A stretch of DNA of 44,029 nucleotides from Frankiaceae bacterium (GTDB lineage Bacteria > Actinomycetota > Actinomycetes > Mycobacteriales > SCTD01). The notes beneath the pieces are model-generated. The model was not told the origin of the DNA and did no database searches. It saw only the letters and a program-made list of their open reading frames with translations. The number at the start of each line of letters is the position of its first letter. Position 1 is the stretch's first letter. The stretch spans positions 1 through 44,029 of the forward strand of contig JAENVS010000039.1 in the NCBI GenBank assembly GCA_016650445.1, read 5' to 3'. Positions 7,953 to 16,730 of this stretch are shown here, one piece after another. Position numbers and translations under genes: made by a program.

Positions 7953-8833
7953 GGGTCTCTCTCGTCGTCAACCCCACCTCGGGGCGCGGCCGAGCTGCGG
8001 CGGCCGCGGACCTGGCGCAGGCCAGGCTCAGCGCCGCCGGGCACGACGTACGCAGACTGCAGGGCACGAGCGGTCCGGACGCCGAACGGCTGTGCCACGA
8101 GGCGGTCGCGGACGGGGTGGACGTCCTCGTCGCCGTCGGCGGCGACGGCATGGTGCACCTCGCGCTGCAGGCCTGCGCCGGTACGTCCACCGCTCTCGGC
8201 ATCGTGCCTACCGGCACCGGCAACGACCTGGCCCGCGCGCTGTCGCTGCCGTTGGGCGATCCGGGTGCGTCCGCCGACCTGCTGGTCGCCGGATCGCGCC
8301 GTCAGGTCGACGCCGTGCGCTGCGGCGACCGCTGGTGGGCCTGCGTGCTCGGCACCGGCTTCGACGGCGCCGTCAACGACCGGGCCAACCGGATGCACTG
8401 GCCACGTGGCCGCCGCCGCTACGACATCGCCGTGGTCGCCGAGCTGCGTTCCTACCGCCCGACGCGATTCGTGCTGGAGCTCGACGGTGTCCGCTCGGAG
8501 GTCGACGCGATGCTCGTCGCGCTGGGCAACGCGCCGTCGTACGGCGGTGGCATGAAGGTGTGCCCGGGAGCGCGCATCGACGACGGACTGCTCGACGTGG
8601 TCGTCGTCGGACCGCTGTCGCGGCGGCGCTTCCTGTGGCTGTTCCCGCGGGTGTTCAAAGGCACGCACGTCTCGGACGCATCGGTCACGGTGCACCGGGC
8701 CCGGGAGGTCCGGCTGGACGGCCCACCGACGGCGACGGCGTACGCCGATGGCGAGCGAATCGGCGGGTTGCCGCTGCTCTCGACGGTCGTCCCCGGCGCG
8801 CTGCGGGTCATCGGAGTGCCGGCGGGCACGTAA
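7949..8833 (+). CDS. Diacylglycerol kinase / lipid kinase family protein
   Basis: 294 residues of the DAGK/YegS/LCB5 family, which phosphorylate diacylglycerol, sphingoid bases or related lipids with ATP. Motifs are the N-terminal VVNPTSGRG, the nucleotide-binding AVGGDGMVH at about residue 64 and the GIVPTGTGNDLARAL loop at about residue 87. A C-terminal beta-sandwich carries GNAPSYGGGMKVCPGARIDDG and YADGERIGGLP. GTG at 7949 overlaps the tatC stop (GTGA), so translation is coupled. The substrate cannot be told from sequence; lipid recycling in the membrane is likely. Confidence 0.9.
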   Translation: MRVSLVVNPTSGRGRAAAAADLAQARLSAAGHDVRRLQGTSGPDAERLCHEAVADGVDVLVAVGGDGMVHLALQACAGTSTALGIVPTGTGNDLARALSLPLGDPGASADLLVAGSRRQVDAVRCGDRWWACVLGTGFDGAVNDRANRMHWPRGRRRYDIAVVAELRSYRPTRFVLELDGVRSEVDAMLVALGNAPSYGGGMKVCPGARIDDGLLDVVVVGPLSRRRFLWLFPRVFKGTHVSDASVTVHRAREVRLDGPPTATAYADGERIGGLPLLSTVVPGALRVIGVPAGT

Positions 8834-8839
8834 CCTTCC

Positions 8840-11488
8840 GTGGTGACCGGATCGGCTCTTTCCGAGTTCCAGACTGGTTACCCGTTCGGGCTCGACAGCT
8901 TCCAGCGCACCGCGTGCCTCGCCCTCGAGGACGGCCGCGGTGTCCTCGTGGCGGCCCCCACCGGCGCCGGCAAGACCGTCGTCGGGGAGTTCGCCGTGCA
9001 CCTCGCCCTGCGCTCGGGGCGCAAGTGCTTCTACACGACTCCCATCAAGGCGCTGTCGAACCAGAAGTACAACGACCTGGTCGAGCGCTACGGCCATGAC
9101 CGGGTCGGGCTGCTCACCGGCGACAACGCGGTCAACGGCGGCGCTGACGTCGTCGTGATGACGACCGAGGTGCTGCGCAACATGCTGTACGGCGGCAGCG
9201 ACACCCTGCGCGGCCTGTCGCACGTCGTCATGGACGAGGTCCACTACCTCGCCGACCGGTCTCGTGGTGCGGTGTGGGAAGAGGTGATCATCCACCTCCC
9301 GCAGGACGTCGTCCTCGTCTCGCTATCGGCGACCGTGAGCAACGCGGAGGAGTTCGCCGACTGGCTGGTCACGGTGCGCGGCGACACCGAGGTCGTCGTC
9401 GAGGAGCACCGGCCAGTGCCGCTGTGGCAGCACGTGATGGTCGGCACCCGGCTCTACGACTTGTTCGTCGATGACGACCAGCAGGACGTCAACCCGGACC
9501 TGGTGCGCCTGCAGCGAGAGGAGGCGCGCTGGTCGCCGCGCGACCGGCAGGGCCGGCCCGTGCGCCGGCCGGTCGCGAAGCGGCCCGATGTCATCGAGCG
9601 GCTCGATCGCGAGGGGCTGCTGCCGGCGATCACGTTCATCTTCAGCCGGGCCGGCTGCGCCGCCGCAGTCGAGCAGTGTCTGCGGTCCGGGCTGCGGCTC
9701 AACACGGAGGAGGAGGCCGCCCGCGTCCGGCAGGTCGTCGAGGCGCGCACGGAGTCGATACCGCGCGAGGACCTGCGGGTGCTCGGCTACTGGGAGTGGC
9801 TCGACGGGCTCCAGCGCGGCATCGCGGCCCACCACGCCGGCATGCTCCCGACCTTCAAGGAGGTTGTCGAAGAGCTGTTCGTCGGTGGCCTCGTCAAGGC
9901 GGTCTTCGCCACCGAGACCCTGGCACTCGGCATCAACATGCCGGCACGCTCCGTGGTGCTCGAGAAGCTGACGAAGTGGAACGGCGACGCGCACGTCGAC
10001 GTGACGCCGGGGGAGTACACCCAGCTCACCGGTCGCGCCGGGCGACGCGGCATCGACGTCGAGGGTCACGCTGTCGTGCTGTGGCAGCAGGGCTTCGACC
10101 CGAAGTCCGTCGCGGGCCTCGCCTCGACCCGCACATACCCGCTGCGGTCGAGCTTTCGTCCGTCGTACAACATGGCCGTCAACCTCGTCGGCACGGTCGG
10201 TCGCGAACCAGCGCGGGCGCTGCTGGAGTCGAGCTTCGCGCAGTTCCAGGCCGACCGGTCCGTCGTCGGGCTGGCCCGGCAGATCGCGAAGAACCTCGAC
10301 GCGCTCACGGGGTACCAGGCGTCGATGACGTGCCACCTCGGGAACGCGCAGGAGTACGGCGCGCTGCGCGCTGCGGTGAAGCGCCGCGAGACCGAGCTGG
10401 CGAAGTCGGGTGCGGCGCAGCGTCGGGCCGCTGCCGCGCAGTCACTCGAGCGGCTCAAGACCGGCGATGTCATCCGGGTGCCCAGCGGGCGGCGGTCGGG
10501 ACTGGCCGTCGTGGTCGATCCCGGTGTCGGACTGAACGGCGACGCCCATCCGCTGGTCGTCACCGAGGACCGCTGGGCCGGTCGCCTGTCACTGTCGGAC
10601 TTCCCGGCGGCGGTGGAGCCGGTCGGCCACGTGAAGGTGCCCAAGCACTTCAACCACCGCACGCCGCAGGCTCGTCGGGACATGGCCTCGTCGCTGCGCG
10701 CACTGGAGCTGGAGGGCGGCAAGCGCCAAGGTCGGCAGCGCGCGGCAGCGGCCGACGACGAGACGCTGTCGCGGCTGCGGGCCGAGCTGCGCCGGCATCC
10801 CGTGCACGGCTGCGACGAGCGCGAGCAGCACATGCGGTGGGCCGAGCGCTGGCACCGGCTGCGGGCGGACACCGACGCGGTGGAGCGTCGTGTCGCCGGG
10901 AAGACGTCGTCCATCGCGCGCACCTTCGACCGGGTGTGCGACGTGCTCAGCGCGCTGGGCTACCTCGACGGCGAGGAGGTCACCGAGACCGGCACGCAGC
11001 TCGCTCGGGTCTACAGCGAGTCGGACCTGCTCGTCGTGGAGTGCCTGCGCTCGGGCGTCTGGGACGACCTGACGGCGGCGGAGCTCGCGGCTGTCACGTC
11101 GGCACTCGTCTACGAGAACCGGCGCCCTGACGATTCGGTGCCGCGCGTGCCGTCCGGTGCCGTGCAGAACGCGCTGGCCGACATGACACGGATCTGGGGA
11201 CGGCTCACCGAAGCCGAGTCGCGCGAGCGGCTGTCCTTCCTGCGCGAGCCTGATGTCGGTTTCACCTGGGCCACCTGGCGATGGGCCTCCGGCGCGCGGC
11301 TCGAGCAGGTGCTCGACGACGACCCCGACCTGACGGCGGGCGACTTCGTGCGCTGGTGCAAGCAGCTCGTCGACCTGCTCAGCCAGATCGCGCTCGTCGC
11401 GGCCGACGACTCACCGGTACGTCGCACCAGCCGACAGGCGATCGACGCCGTCCAACGCGGGGTCGTGGCCTACAGCTCGGTGGTGTAG
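8840..11488 (+). CDS. helY: Ski2-like DEAD/DEAH-box RNA helicase HelY
   Basis: 882 residues, an ATP-dependent helicase of the Ski2/Mtr4-like superfamily 2. Seen motifs: Q-region FGLDSFQ, Walker A APTGAGKT (39-46), TTPIKALSNQKY, DEVH (132-135), SAT, and in domain 2 FATETLALGINMPARS and QLTGRAGRRGID. The C-terminal third (about 690-882) matches the DSHCT-type region. M. tuberculosis has its helY beside tatC in the same order, which supports the name. GTG at 8840 and GTG at 8843 are both possible. TAACCT at 8831, formed by the stop codon of the kinase gene, is six bases before the second GTG, so an internal leaderless promoter is conceivable. Confidence 0.94.
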   Translation: MVTGSALSEFQTGYPFGLDSFQRTACLALEDGRGVLVAAPTGAGKTVVGEFAVHLALRSGRKCFYTTPIKALSNQKYNDLVERYGHDRVGLLTGDNAVNGGADVVVMTTEVLRNMLYGGSDTLRGLSHVVMDEVHYLADRSRGAVWEEVIIHLPQDVVLVSLSATVSNAEEFADWLVTVRGDTEVVVEEHRPVPLWQHVMVGTRLYDLFVDDDQQDVNPDLVRLQREEARWSPRDRQGRPVRRPVAKRPDVIERLDREGLLPAITFIFSRAGCAAAVEQCLRSGLRLNTEEEAARVRQVVEARTESIPREDLRVLGYWEWLDGLQRGIAAHHAGMLPTFKEVVEELFVGGLVKAVFATETLALGINMPARSVVLEKLTKWNGDAHVDVTPGEYTQLTGRAGRRGIDVEGHAVVLWQQGFDPKSVAGLASTRTYPLRSSFRPSYNMAVNLVGTVGREPARALLESSFAQFQADRSVVGLARQIAKNLDALTGYQASMTCHLGNAQEYGALRAAVKRRETELAKSGAAQRRAAAAQSLERLKTGDVIRVPSGRRSGLAVVVDPGVGLNGDAHPLVVTEDRWAGRLSLSDFPAAVEPVGHVKVPKHFNHRTPQARRDMASSLRALELEGGKRQGRQRAAAADDETLSRLRAELRRHPVHGCDEREQHMRWAERWHRLRADTDAVERRVAGKTSSIARTFDRVCDVLSALGYLDGEEVTETGTQLARVYSESDLLVVECLRSGVWDDLTAAELAAVTSALVYENRRPDDSVPRVPSGAVQNALADMTRIWGRLTEAESRERLSFLREPDVGFTWATWRWASGARLEQVLDDDPDLTAGDFVRWCKQLVDLLSQIALVAADDSPVRRTSRQAIDAVQRGVVAYSSVV

Positions 11489-11507
11489 CTCGGCTCGGTG
11501 GTGGAGC

Positions 11508-13214
11508 TCAGCCCGCTACGGCGAGTCCCGGCTCGTCGAGGCCGAGCACACCGCGCTCGCGGCGGACGGCGTCGGCGTAGTCGCGCACCTGGCGGGCCGC
11601 CCACGCCTCGTCCCGGCCGGTCTCGGCCGCGAGCAGGAGGGCCGCCGCGGGGGCGGCGGGAAGCCCGGCGTCGCGAGCGCGCAGCGACAACCGGAAGCGC
11701 CGGCTGAACACGTCGTCGAGCGTGACCGCGCCCTCGCGGCGGGCCGCCTGGACGACCTCCGCGGCGATGTGCGGAGCAGCCGGCGACAGCGTGCGACCGA
11801 GGTCGTGGTCGGCGGCGACGAGCGACAAGATGTCCGAGGCCGCCTCACCGGACTGGCGCACGAGGCTCGCGGCGACGTCGGCCTCGAGACCGAGCGCAGC
11901 GGCCGCCGCGCTGGTCTCGGCGAGCAGCTCGGCGTAGGACCGGGTGCCGGTCAGGGAGATGTCGTCGGTGCGGCAGCGCGCCTTGCGGCCGTCGCGGTCG
12001 ACGATGCGGTCGACGACGTCCTTGGCCATCCGCCGGTACGTCGTCAGCTTGCCGCCGGTGATGGTGAGCAGGCCGCCGCTGCCCTCGACGAGAGTGTGCC
12101 GTCGGCTGATGTCGGACATCTTCTCCGGCGACGAGCTGGTGCGCGCCTCGCGGATGAGCGGCCGGACCCCGGCCCAGGCGCCCAGCACGTCGTCCGCGGA
12201 CAGCGACCCGCGGAAGACGGCGTTGCCGGCCGCGAGGACGTACTCGAGGTCGCTCGCGGTCAGCGCCAGCTCCTCGACGTCGCCGTCGTACGGCGTGTCC
12301 GTCGTGCCGAGGATGGTCTGCCGGCCCCACGGGATGGCGAACATCGATCGGCCGTCGCCCTGCTTGCTCGGCAGCAGGATGCTCGCGTCGACGAGCGGAA
12401 GGCGCTCGCGCGGGACGACGACGTGGACGCCCTTGCTGGGCTGGACGACCGGCGGGCGGCCGGGCTCCTCGAGCCCCTGCAGCGTGTCGACCCAGACCCC
12501 GGTGGCGTTGACGACATGGCGGGCACGGACCTCGACATCGCCACCGCCGATGTGGTCGGTCACCACGGCGCCGGTGACGCGGCCGTCGTCATTCTTGAGA
12601 AGTGCCGTGACCTCTGCGTAGGGGACCGCGAGCGCGCCGAAGCGCCGCGCCGCCTGAACGACCGACAGCACCAGCCGGGCGTCGTCGGTCGCGCAGTCGC
12701 CGTACCGGTAGGCGTAGGCGAGCTCGCTGTCGGCCAGTGCCGGCGCGAGCTCGACCGCCTGCTCCGCGCTGATCCGCTCGTGCCGGCGCAGGTCGCCGCT
12801 GCGGATGCCGAGTGCGGCGAACGCGAAGACGTCATAGGTCGTGAGACCGATCCCGAGCAGCCGGCGCTTCGCCGTGTCGGGCCAGACCGGGTAGAGGAAG
12901 TCCATCGGGCGGACGAGGTGGGGCGCGAGCCGCATCAGCAGCTGCCGCTCCTGCACGCCCTCGCGGACGAGACCGAACTCGTAGTTCTCGAGGTAGCGCA
13001 GGCCGCCGTGGACGAGCTTGCTGCTCTTGCTGCTGGTGCCGCTCGCCAGATCGCCCTTGTCGATGACGGCGACCCGCAGGCCGCGGGATGCGGCGTCGAG
13101 GGCGACGCCCGCGCCGGTGGCGCCCATCCCGACGACGAGCACGTCGAGCTCGGCCGCGCCGGCTTCGGCGAGGTCGGTCGCTCGGGTATGCACCGAGAAC
13201 GGCTTGTTACCCAC
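11508..13214 (-). CDS. glpD: Aerobic glycerol-3-phosphate dehydrogenase
   Basis: 568-residue FAD enzyme that oxidises sn-glycerol 3-phosphate to dihydroxyacetone phosphate and feeds electrons to the quinone pool at the membrane. It shows the FAD-binding ELDVLVVGMGATGAGVALDAA, then DLASGTSSKSSKLVHGGLRYLE, VNATGVWVDTLQ, SKGVHVVVPRERLP, TILGTTDTPYDGD and GGLLTITGGKLTTYRRMA. The C-terminal cap domain is present. GTG at 13214 is chosen because CACAAT lies 7 nt upstream with a weak -35 further up. An in-frame ATG at 13250 would give 580 residues but also lacks a ribosome site. It lies just downstream of the exonuclease gene on the same strand and converges with helY. Confidence 0.93.
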   Translation of the reverse strand: MGNKPFSVHTRATDLAEAGAAELDVLVVGMGATGAGVALDAASRGLRVAVIDKGDLASGTSSKSSKLVHGGLRYLENYEFGLVREGVQERQLLMRLAPHLVRPMDFLYPVWPDTAKRRLLGIGLTTYDVFAFAALGIRSGDLRRHERISAEQAVELAPALADSELAYAYRYGDCATDDARLVLSVVQAARRFGALAVPYAEVTALLKNDDGRVTGAVVTDHIGGGDVEVRARHVVNATGVWVDTLQGLEEPGRPPVVQPSKGVHVVVPRERLPLVDASILLPSKQGDGRSMFAIPWGRQTILGTTDTPYDGDVEELALTASDLEYVLAAGNAVFRGSLSADDVLGAWAGVRPLIREARTSSSPEKMSDISRRHTLVEGSGGLLTITGGKLTTYRRMAKDVVDRIVDRDGRKARCRTDDISLTGTRSYAELLAETSAAAAALGLEADVAASLVRQSGEAASDILSLVAADHDLGRTLSPAAPHIAAEVVQAARREGAVTLDDVFSRRFRLSLRARDAGLPAAPAAALLLAAETGRDEAWAARQVRDYADAVRRERGVLGLDEPGLAVAG

Positions 13215-13269
13215 GAGTAGGATTGTGCCACCGATCCGCGCCGTTGACACCCGGAATCGCTCACGACAC

Positions 13270-14181
13270 TCAGGCGCTAAGTGCTGTTTCGACAGATACC
13301 AGGAACCGGTTGAGCGGCGACTCCAGCCCCCACCGGTCGGACAGCTCCAGGAGGCGGGCGGGGTCGCGTGGCGTGGCCCGCAGCGCGTCGTCGAGGACGG
13401 GCAGCGGCAGGTCGCAGCTGACCCTGGTCACGGCGGGGGCCGCGGTCAGGTAGTCGCGGCCGGCCTCGAGCTTGGCGCGGGCGCCGGCCGGGAAGCCGTC
13501 GACGGTGCCGGCGTCCAGGGCGGCGACGATCTGCTCGATCGTGCCGAAGCAGGAGACCAGCGCGGCGGCGGTCTTCTCGCCGATGCCCTTCACACCGGGC
13601 AGGCCGTCGCTGGGGTCGCCGCGCAGCACCGCGAAGTCGGCGTACGCCCGGCCGGGGATGCCGTACCTCGCCGCCACCTCGCCCTCGGTGTACGGCCGCA
13701 TCTTCTCGACGGTGTAGAGGACGCGGACCGGCTTGCTGTCGTCCACCAGTTGGAACAGGTCACGGTCACCGGTGACGACGTCGACGGCGTCTGTCTCGCG
13801 GGTCGCGAGGGTGCCGAGCACGTCGTCTGCCTCGTAGCCCTCGACCCCGGCGACGGCCACACCCAGCGCGTCGAGGACCTCGAGCAGGATGGCCACCTGT
13901 GGGGCCAGAGAGTCGGGCTCGGCCTCAGCGCCGTTCTCGGCGAGTCGATGCGACTTGTACGACGGAACGGCGGCGACCCGGAACGCCGGCCGCCAGTCGA
14001 GGTCGAGGCAGCACACGAGCCGGGCGGGTGTGGTCTCGCGGACGACCCGGCCGACGAGGTCGAGAAAGCCCCGCACCGCGTTGATAGGCGTGCCGTCTGG
14101 TGCGGTGATCGACTCGGGGACGCCGTGAAAGGCGCGGTACCAGAGGGACGGCGCATCGACGATCGTCAGCTGTCCGGTCAC
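13270..14181 (-). CDS. 5'-3' exonuclease (PolI N-terminal-like, FEN family)
   Basis: 303 residues equivalent to the isolated 5' nuclease domain of DNA polymerase I; it removes 5' flaps or RNA primers with two metal ions. The N-terminal IVDAPSLWYRAFHGV and the YKSHR stretch, the acidic cluster GVEGYEADDVLGTLA, VTGDRDLFQLVD, and FAVLRGDPSDGLPGVKGIGEKTAAALV (helix-hairpin-helix) are all visible. GTG at 14181 starts the frame, with a CAGGCT -10-like box six bases upstream. In M. tuberculosis a homologous exonuclease gene is close to helY, so the neighbourhood is conserved. It is divergent from the acyl-CoA dehydrogenase gene across a perfect inverted repeat. Confidence 0.93.
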   Translation of the reverse strand: MTGQLTIVDAPSLWYRAFHGVPESITAPDGTPINAVRGFLDLVGRVVRETTPARLVCCLDLDWRPAFRVAAVPSYKSHRLAENGAEAEPDSLAPQVAILLEVLDALGVAVAGVEGYEADDVLGTLATRETDAVDVVTGDRDLFQLVDDSKPVRVLYTVEKMRPYTEGEVAARYGIPGRAYADFAVLRGDPSDGLPGVKGIGEKTAAALVSCFGTIEQIVAALDAGTVDGFPAGARAKLEAGRDYLTAAPAVTRVSCDLPLPVLDDALRATPRDPARLLELSDRWGLESPLNRFLVSVETALSA

Positions 14182-14215
14182 GCGCCCAGCCTGTCATCCA
14201 CGGCCCTTGTGTCCG

Positions 14216-14272
14216 CCGTACGGATGAGATCGGAGGCCTTGGACGTCACAGGCTCCGATCTCATCCGTACGG
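14216..14272. repeat. Perfect 20-bp inverted repeat between divergent promoters
   Basis: The arms 14216-14235 (CCGTACGGATGAGATCGGAG) and 14253-14272 are exact reverse complements separated by 17 nt. The repeat begins beside the expected -35 position of the exonuclease promoter (CAGGCT at 14193-14188, minus). It ends in the -35 region of the acyl-CoA dehydrogenase promoter (TAACCT at 14294-14299). An operator for a dimeric regulator or a cruciform/insulator element are both possible. Confidence 0.75.
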
Positions 14273-14332
14273 TGGGAGCTCCTCGTGACGGCAGTAACCT
14301 GGGCGGCAGGAACCCATCACCCGGAGGAGCCC

Positions 14333-15481
14333 GTGCCGCCCGTTGTTCGCAGCCTGCCGTCGGCTGAGGCTGAGGCGCTGCTCGAGCTCGCCCGCGACCT
14401 GGCCGAGCAGGAGCTCGCGCCGCGGGCCGCGGAGATGGAGTCGCGGTCGGAGTTCCCGCGCGAGGTGTTCCGGACGCTCGGTAAGGCGGGGCTGCTGGGA
14501 CTCGCGTACGGCGAGGAGCACGGCGGCGGCGGGCAGCCCTACGAGGTCTACCTGCAGGTCCTCGAGGAGCTGAGCCGGGCCTGGCTCGCGGTCGGCCTCG
14601 GTACCAGCGTGCACACCCTGTCCTGCTACCCGCTCGCGGCGTTCGGCAGCCAGGAGCAGAAGGACCGCTGGCTCCCGGACATGCTCGGCGGCGAGCTGCT
14701 CGGCGCGTACTGCCTGTCCGAGGCCGACAGCGGATCGGACGCGGCGGCGCTCAAGACCAAGGCGACCAAGGAGGGCGACGACTGGGTGGTCAACGGCGCC
14801 AAGGCGTGGGTCACGCACGGCGGGCAGGCCGACTTCTACAACCTGATGGTCCGCACCGGTGGCGAGGGCGCGAAGGGCATCTCCTGCCTGCTCGCCGCCA
14901 AGGACACACCCGGCCTCAACCCGCAGGCGCCCGAACGCAAGATGGGCATGAAGTCGTCGCACACCGCGACCATCCAGCTCGACGGCGCGCGCATCTCCGG
15001 CAACCGCCTCCTCGGCGACGAAGGCCAGGGTTTCCGCATCGCGATGAGCGCCCTCGACGGCGGCCGGCTCGGCATCAGCGCCTGCGCCGTCGGGGTCGCG
15101 CAGGCCGCGCTCGACACCGCGGTCAGCTACGCCAAGCAGCGCAAGCAGTTCGGCCAGCGCATCGCCGACTTCCAAGGGCTGTCCTTCATGCTCGCCGACA
15201 TGGCCACCCAGGTGGAGGCCGCCCGCGCTCTCTACCTGAGCGCGGCCAGGTTGCGCGACCGCGGCAAGCCGTTCGGCCCGCAGGCGGCCATGTCCAAGCT
15301 GTTCTGCACCGACACCGCCATGCGCGTCACGACGGACGCCGTGCAGGTGCTCGGCGGCTACGGCTACGTCGAGGACTTCCCGGCCGAGCGCTACCTGCGC
15401 GAGGCGAAGATCCTGCAGATCGTCGAGGGCACCAACCAGGTGCAGCGCATCGTCGTCGGCCGGTCCCTCACCGGCTCGTGA
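14333..15481 (+). CDS. Acyl-CoA dehydrogenase
   Basis: 382-residue FAD-dependent acyl-CoA dehydrogenase, which introduces the alpha-beta double bond in beta-oxidation or branched-chain amino acid degradation. Family signatures are AYCLSEADSGSDAAALKTKA, the WVTHGGQADFYNLMV stretch, RKQFGQRIADFQGL, and QVLGGYGYVEDFPAERYLREAK. The catalytic base is in the LQIVEGTNQVQRIV segment, E365, the usual position of short/medium-chain enzymes. GTG at 14333 follows GGAGGAG (14323-14329) and a TAACCT -10 box at 14294. Its stop overlaps the downstream Lrp-type regulator (GTGA). The substrate chain cannot be read from sequence. Confidence 0.93.
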   Translation: MPPVVRSLPSAEAEALLELARDLAEQELAPRAAEMESRSEFPREVFRTLGKAGLLGLAYGEEHGGGGQPYEVYLQVLEELSRAWLAVGLGTSVHTLSCYPLAAFGSQEQKDRWLPDMLGGELLGAYCLSEADSGSDAAALKTKATKEGDDWVVNGAKAWVTHGGQADFYNLMVRTGGEGAKGISCLLAAKDTPGLNPQAPERKMGMKSSHTATIQLDGARISGNRLLGDEGQGFRIAMSALDGGRLGISACAVGVAQAALDTAVSYAKQRKQFGQRIADFQGLSFMLADMATQVEAARALYLSAARLRDRGKPFGPQAAMSKLFCTDTAMRVTTDAVQVLGGYGYVEDFPAERYLREAKILQIVEGTNQVQRIVVGRSLTGS

Positions 15482-15957
15482 GCACCGAGCTGGACGACCT
15501 CGACCGGCAGGTCATGCGCCTGCTGGCCGAGGACGGCCGTCGCAGCTACACCGACCTCGCGCGGGATACCGGGCTGTCGACCAGTGCGGTGCATCAGCGC
15601 GTCCGCCGGCTCGAGCAGCGGGGCGCCATCACCGGCTACGCCGCGCAGGTCAACCCCGTCGCGGCGGGACTGCCGCTGACGGCGTTCGTCTCGGTGACAC
15701 CGATCGACCCGGCCGCGCCCGACGACGCGCCCGAGCGTCTCGCGCACTTGACCGCCATCGAGGCCTGCCACAGCGTCGCCGGCGACGAGAGCTACATCCT
15801 CAAGGTCCGGGTCAGCGACCCTTCCGCCCTGGAGACGCTGCTGCAGGACATCCGCGCCGCGGCCCAGGTGCGCACCCGCACGACCGTCGTGCTCAGCACC
15901 CCCTGGGAGGGACGCACCGCGCCGCCGCACAGCCCTCAGGGCGGAGAGGCGACGTAG
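15478..15957 (+). CDS. Lrp/AsnC family transcriptional regulator
   Basis: 159 residues: an N-terminal winged helix-turn-helix (LDDLDRQVMRLLAEDGRRSYTDLARDTGLS then VHQRVRRLEQRGAITGYAAQVN) and a C-terminal RAM ligand-binding domain (AFVSVTP, ACHSVAGDESYILKVRV, TRTTVVLSTPW). Lrp proteins form octamers that sense amino acids. It starts with GTG overlapping the acyl-CoA dehydrogenase stop. In mycobacteria an Lrp regulator sits beside the lysine aminotransferase gene; here the lat gene is about 5 kb away in the convergent cluster, so regulation of lat is a reasonable inference, not seen directly. Its 3' end overlaps the opposing cyclase pseudogene by 22 bases. Confidence 0.92.
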   Translation: MSTELDDLDRQVMRLLAEDGRRSYTDLARDTGLSTSAVHQRVRRLEQRGAITGYAAQVNPVAAGLPLTAFVSVTPIDPAAPDDAPERLAHLTAIEACHSVAGDESYILKVRVSDPSALETLLQDIRAAAQVRTRTTVVLSTPWEGRTAPPHSPQGGEAT

Positions 15958-16728
15958 ACCGACACGTCGTGAGGGACGCCCTTCACACGCGTCAGCAGGA
16001 ACGTCTTCTTGCGGCGGGTCGACACCCGTTCCGGATCGAGTCCGCCGAGTGCACGATCAGACACGAGCGTCTCGTCCGGCCCCGCCTTCTCGACCAGCCG
16101 CGCGGCGATGTTCACGTCGACGCCGAGGTAGTCACCACCGATGGCCTTCGGCGTACCCGTGTGAATGCCGGCGCGAAGTCGCGGTCTGTGGCCCGCGACG
16201 TCGATATCGGCGAGGCGCGAACGTGCGTCGACCACGGCGTCGAAGGCGAGCTGCGGTGACGGGAACGTCGCCATCACACCGTCACCGAGGCGCTTCACGA
16301 TGACGCCGCGGTGGGCGACGACCGCTGGCTCCACTGCGCTCGCCGCGGCGCAACAGCGCGAGGGCGTCCTCGTCACCAGCCCGCAGGGCCCACGACGAGA
16401 AGCCGACGAGATCGGTGAACAGCAGTGTCAGCTCGCAGTCGCCATGGCCGCGCCCGGCCCGCTCCAGCATCGCGTGCCATACCTGCAGCGCACCGAGGCC
16501 CAGCTCCTTCGACGCGCGAGGCTGCTCGTCGAACAGCCGGTCGGCGAGCCGAGCCACCACGCTGGCGCCGCCCGGACCCGCTGCCGACAGCGGGTCCCCG
16601 AAGCCCGCGTCGCCGCGGAGCACACGACGCACGGTGAGCAGCGCCCCAACGACGGCGGGCCGCTGGTCGACCCCGCGGACCGCGGCAGCGACACGGGCAG
16701 CACGGCTCGGCGGTGGCGGCGAGGTCAT
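15936..16728 (-). pseudogene. Class III adenylate cyclase, frameshifted
   Basis: Two overlapping frames together make one cyclase. From ATG 16728 the first frame gives MTSPPPPSRAARVAAAV, a ~120-residue N-terminal domain and the first catalytic strand LTLLFTDLVGFSSWALRAGDEDALALLR. It then runs out of homology and stops at 16282. The continuation, VIVKRLGDGVMATFPS, HTGTPKAIGGDYLGVDVNIAARL and the C-terminus, is in another frame ending at 15936. The switch is at about 16340-16352, in a GCGCCGCGGCG tract. One extra base there (or two missing) would explain it. All catalytic residues (two metal Asp, Lys, Asp, Asn, Arg) exist across the two pieces, so the break is recent or a sequencing error. The start is two bases downstream of the GMC oxidoreductase stop. 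Confidence 0.8.
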
Positions 16729-16730
16729 CC

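Noticed and set aside
11769..13220. Open frame of about 480 codons antisense to glpD
   Set aside because: Same shadow composition; glpD motifs on the other strand are unambiguous.
13215..13250. ATG at 13250 as the glpD start
   Set aside because: It has no ribosome site and its extra 12 codons cover the apparent -10 region of a leaderless start at 13214; still possible.
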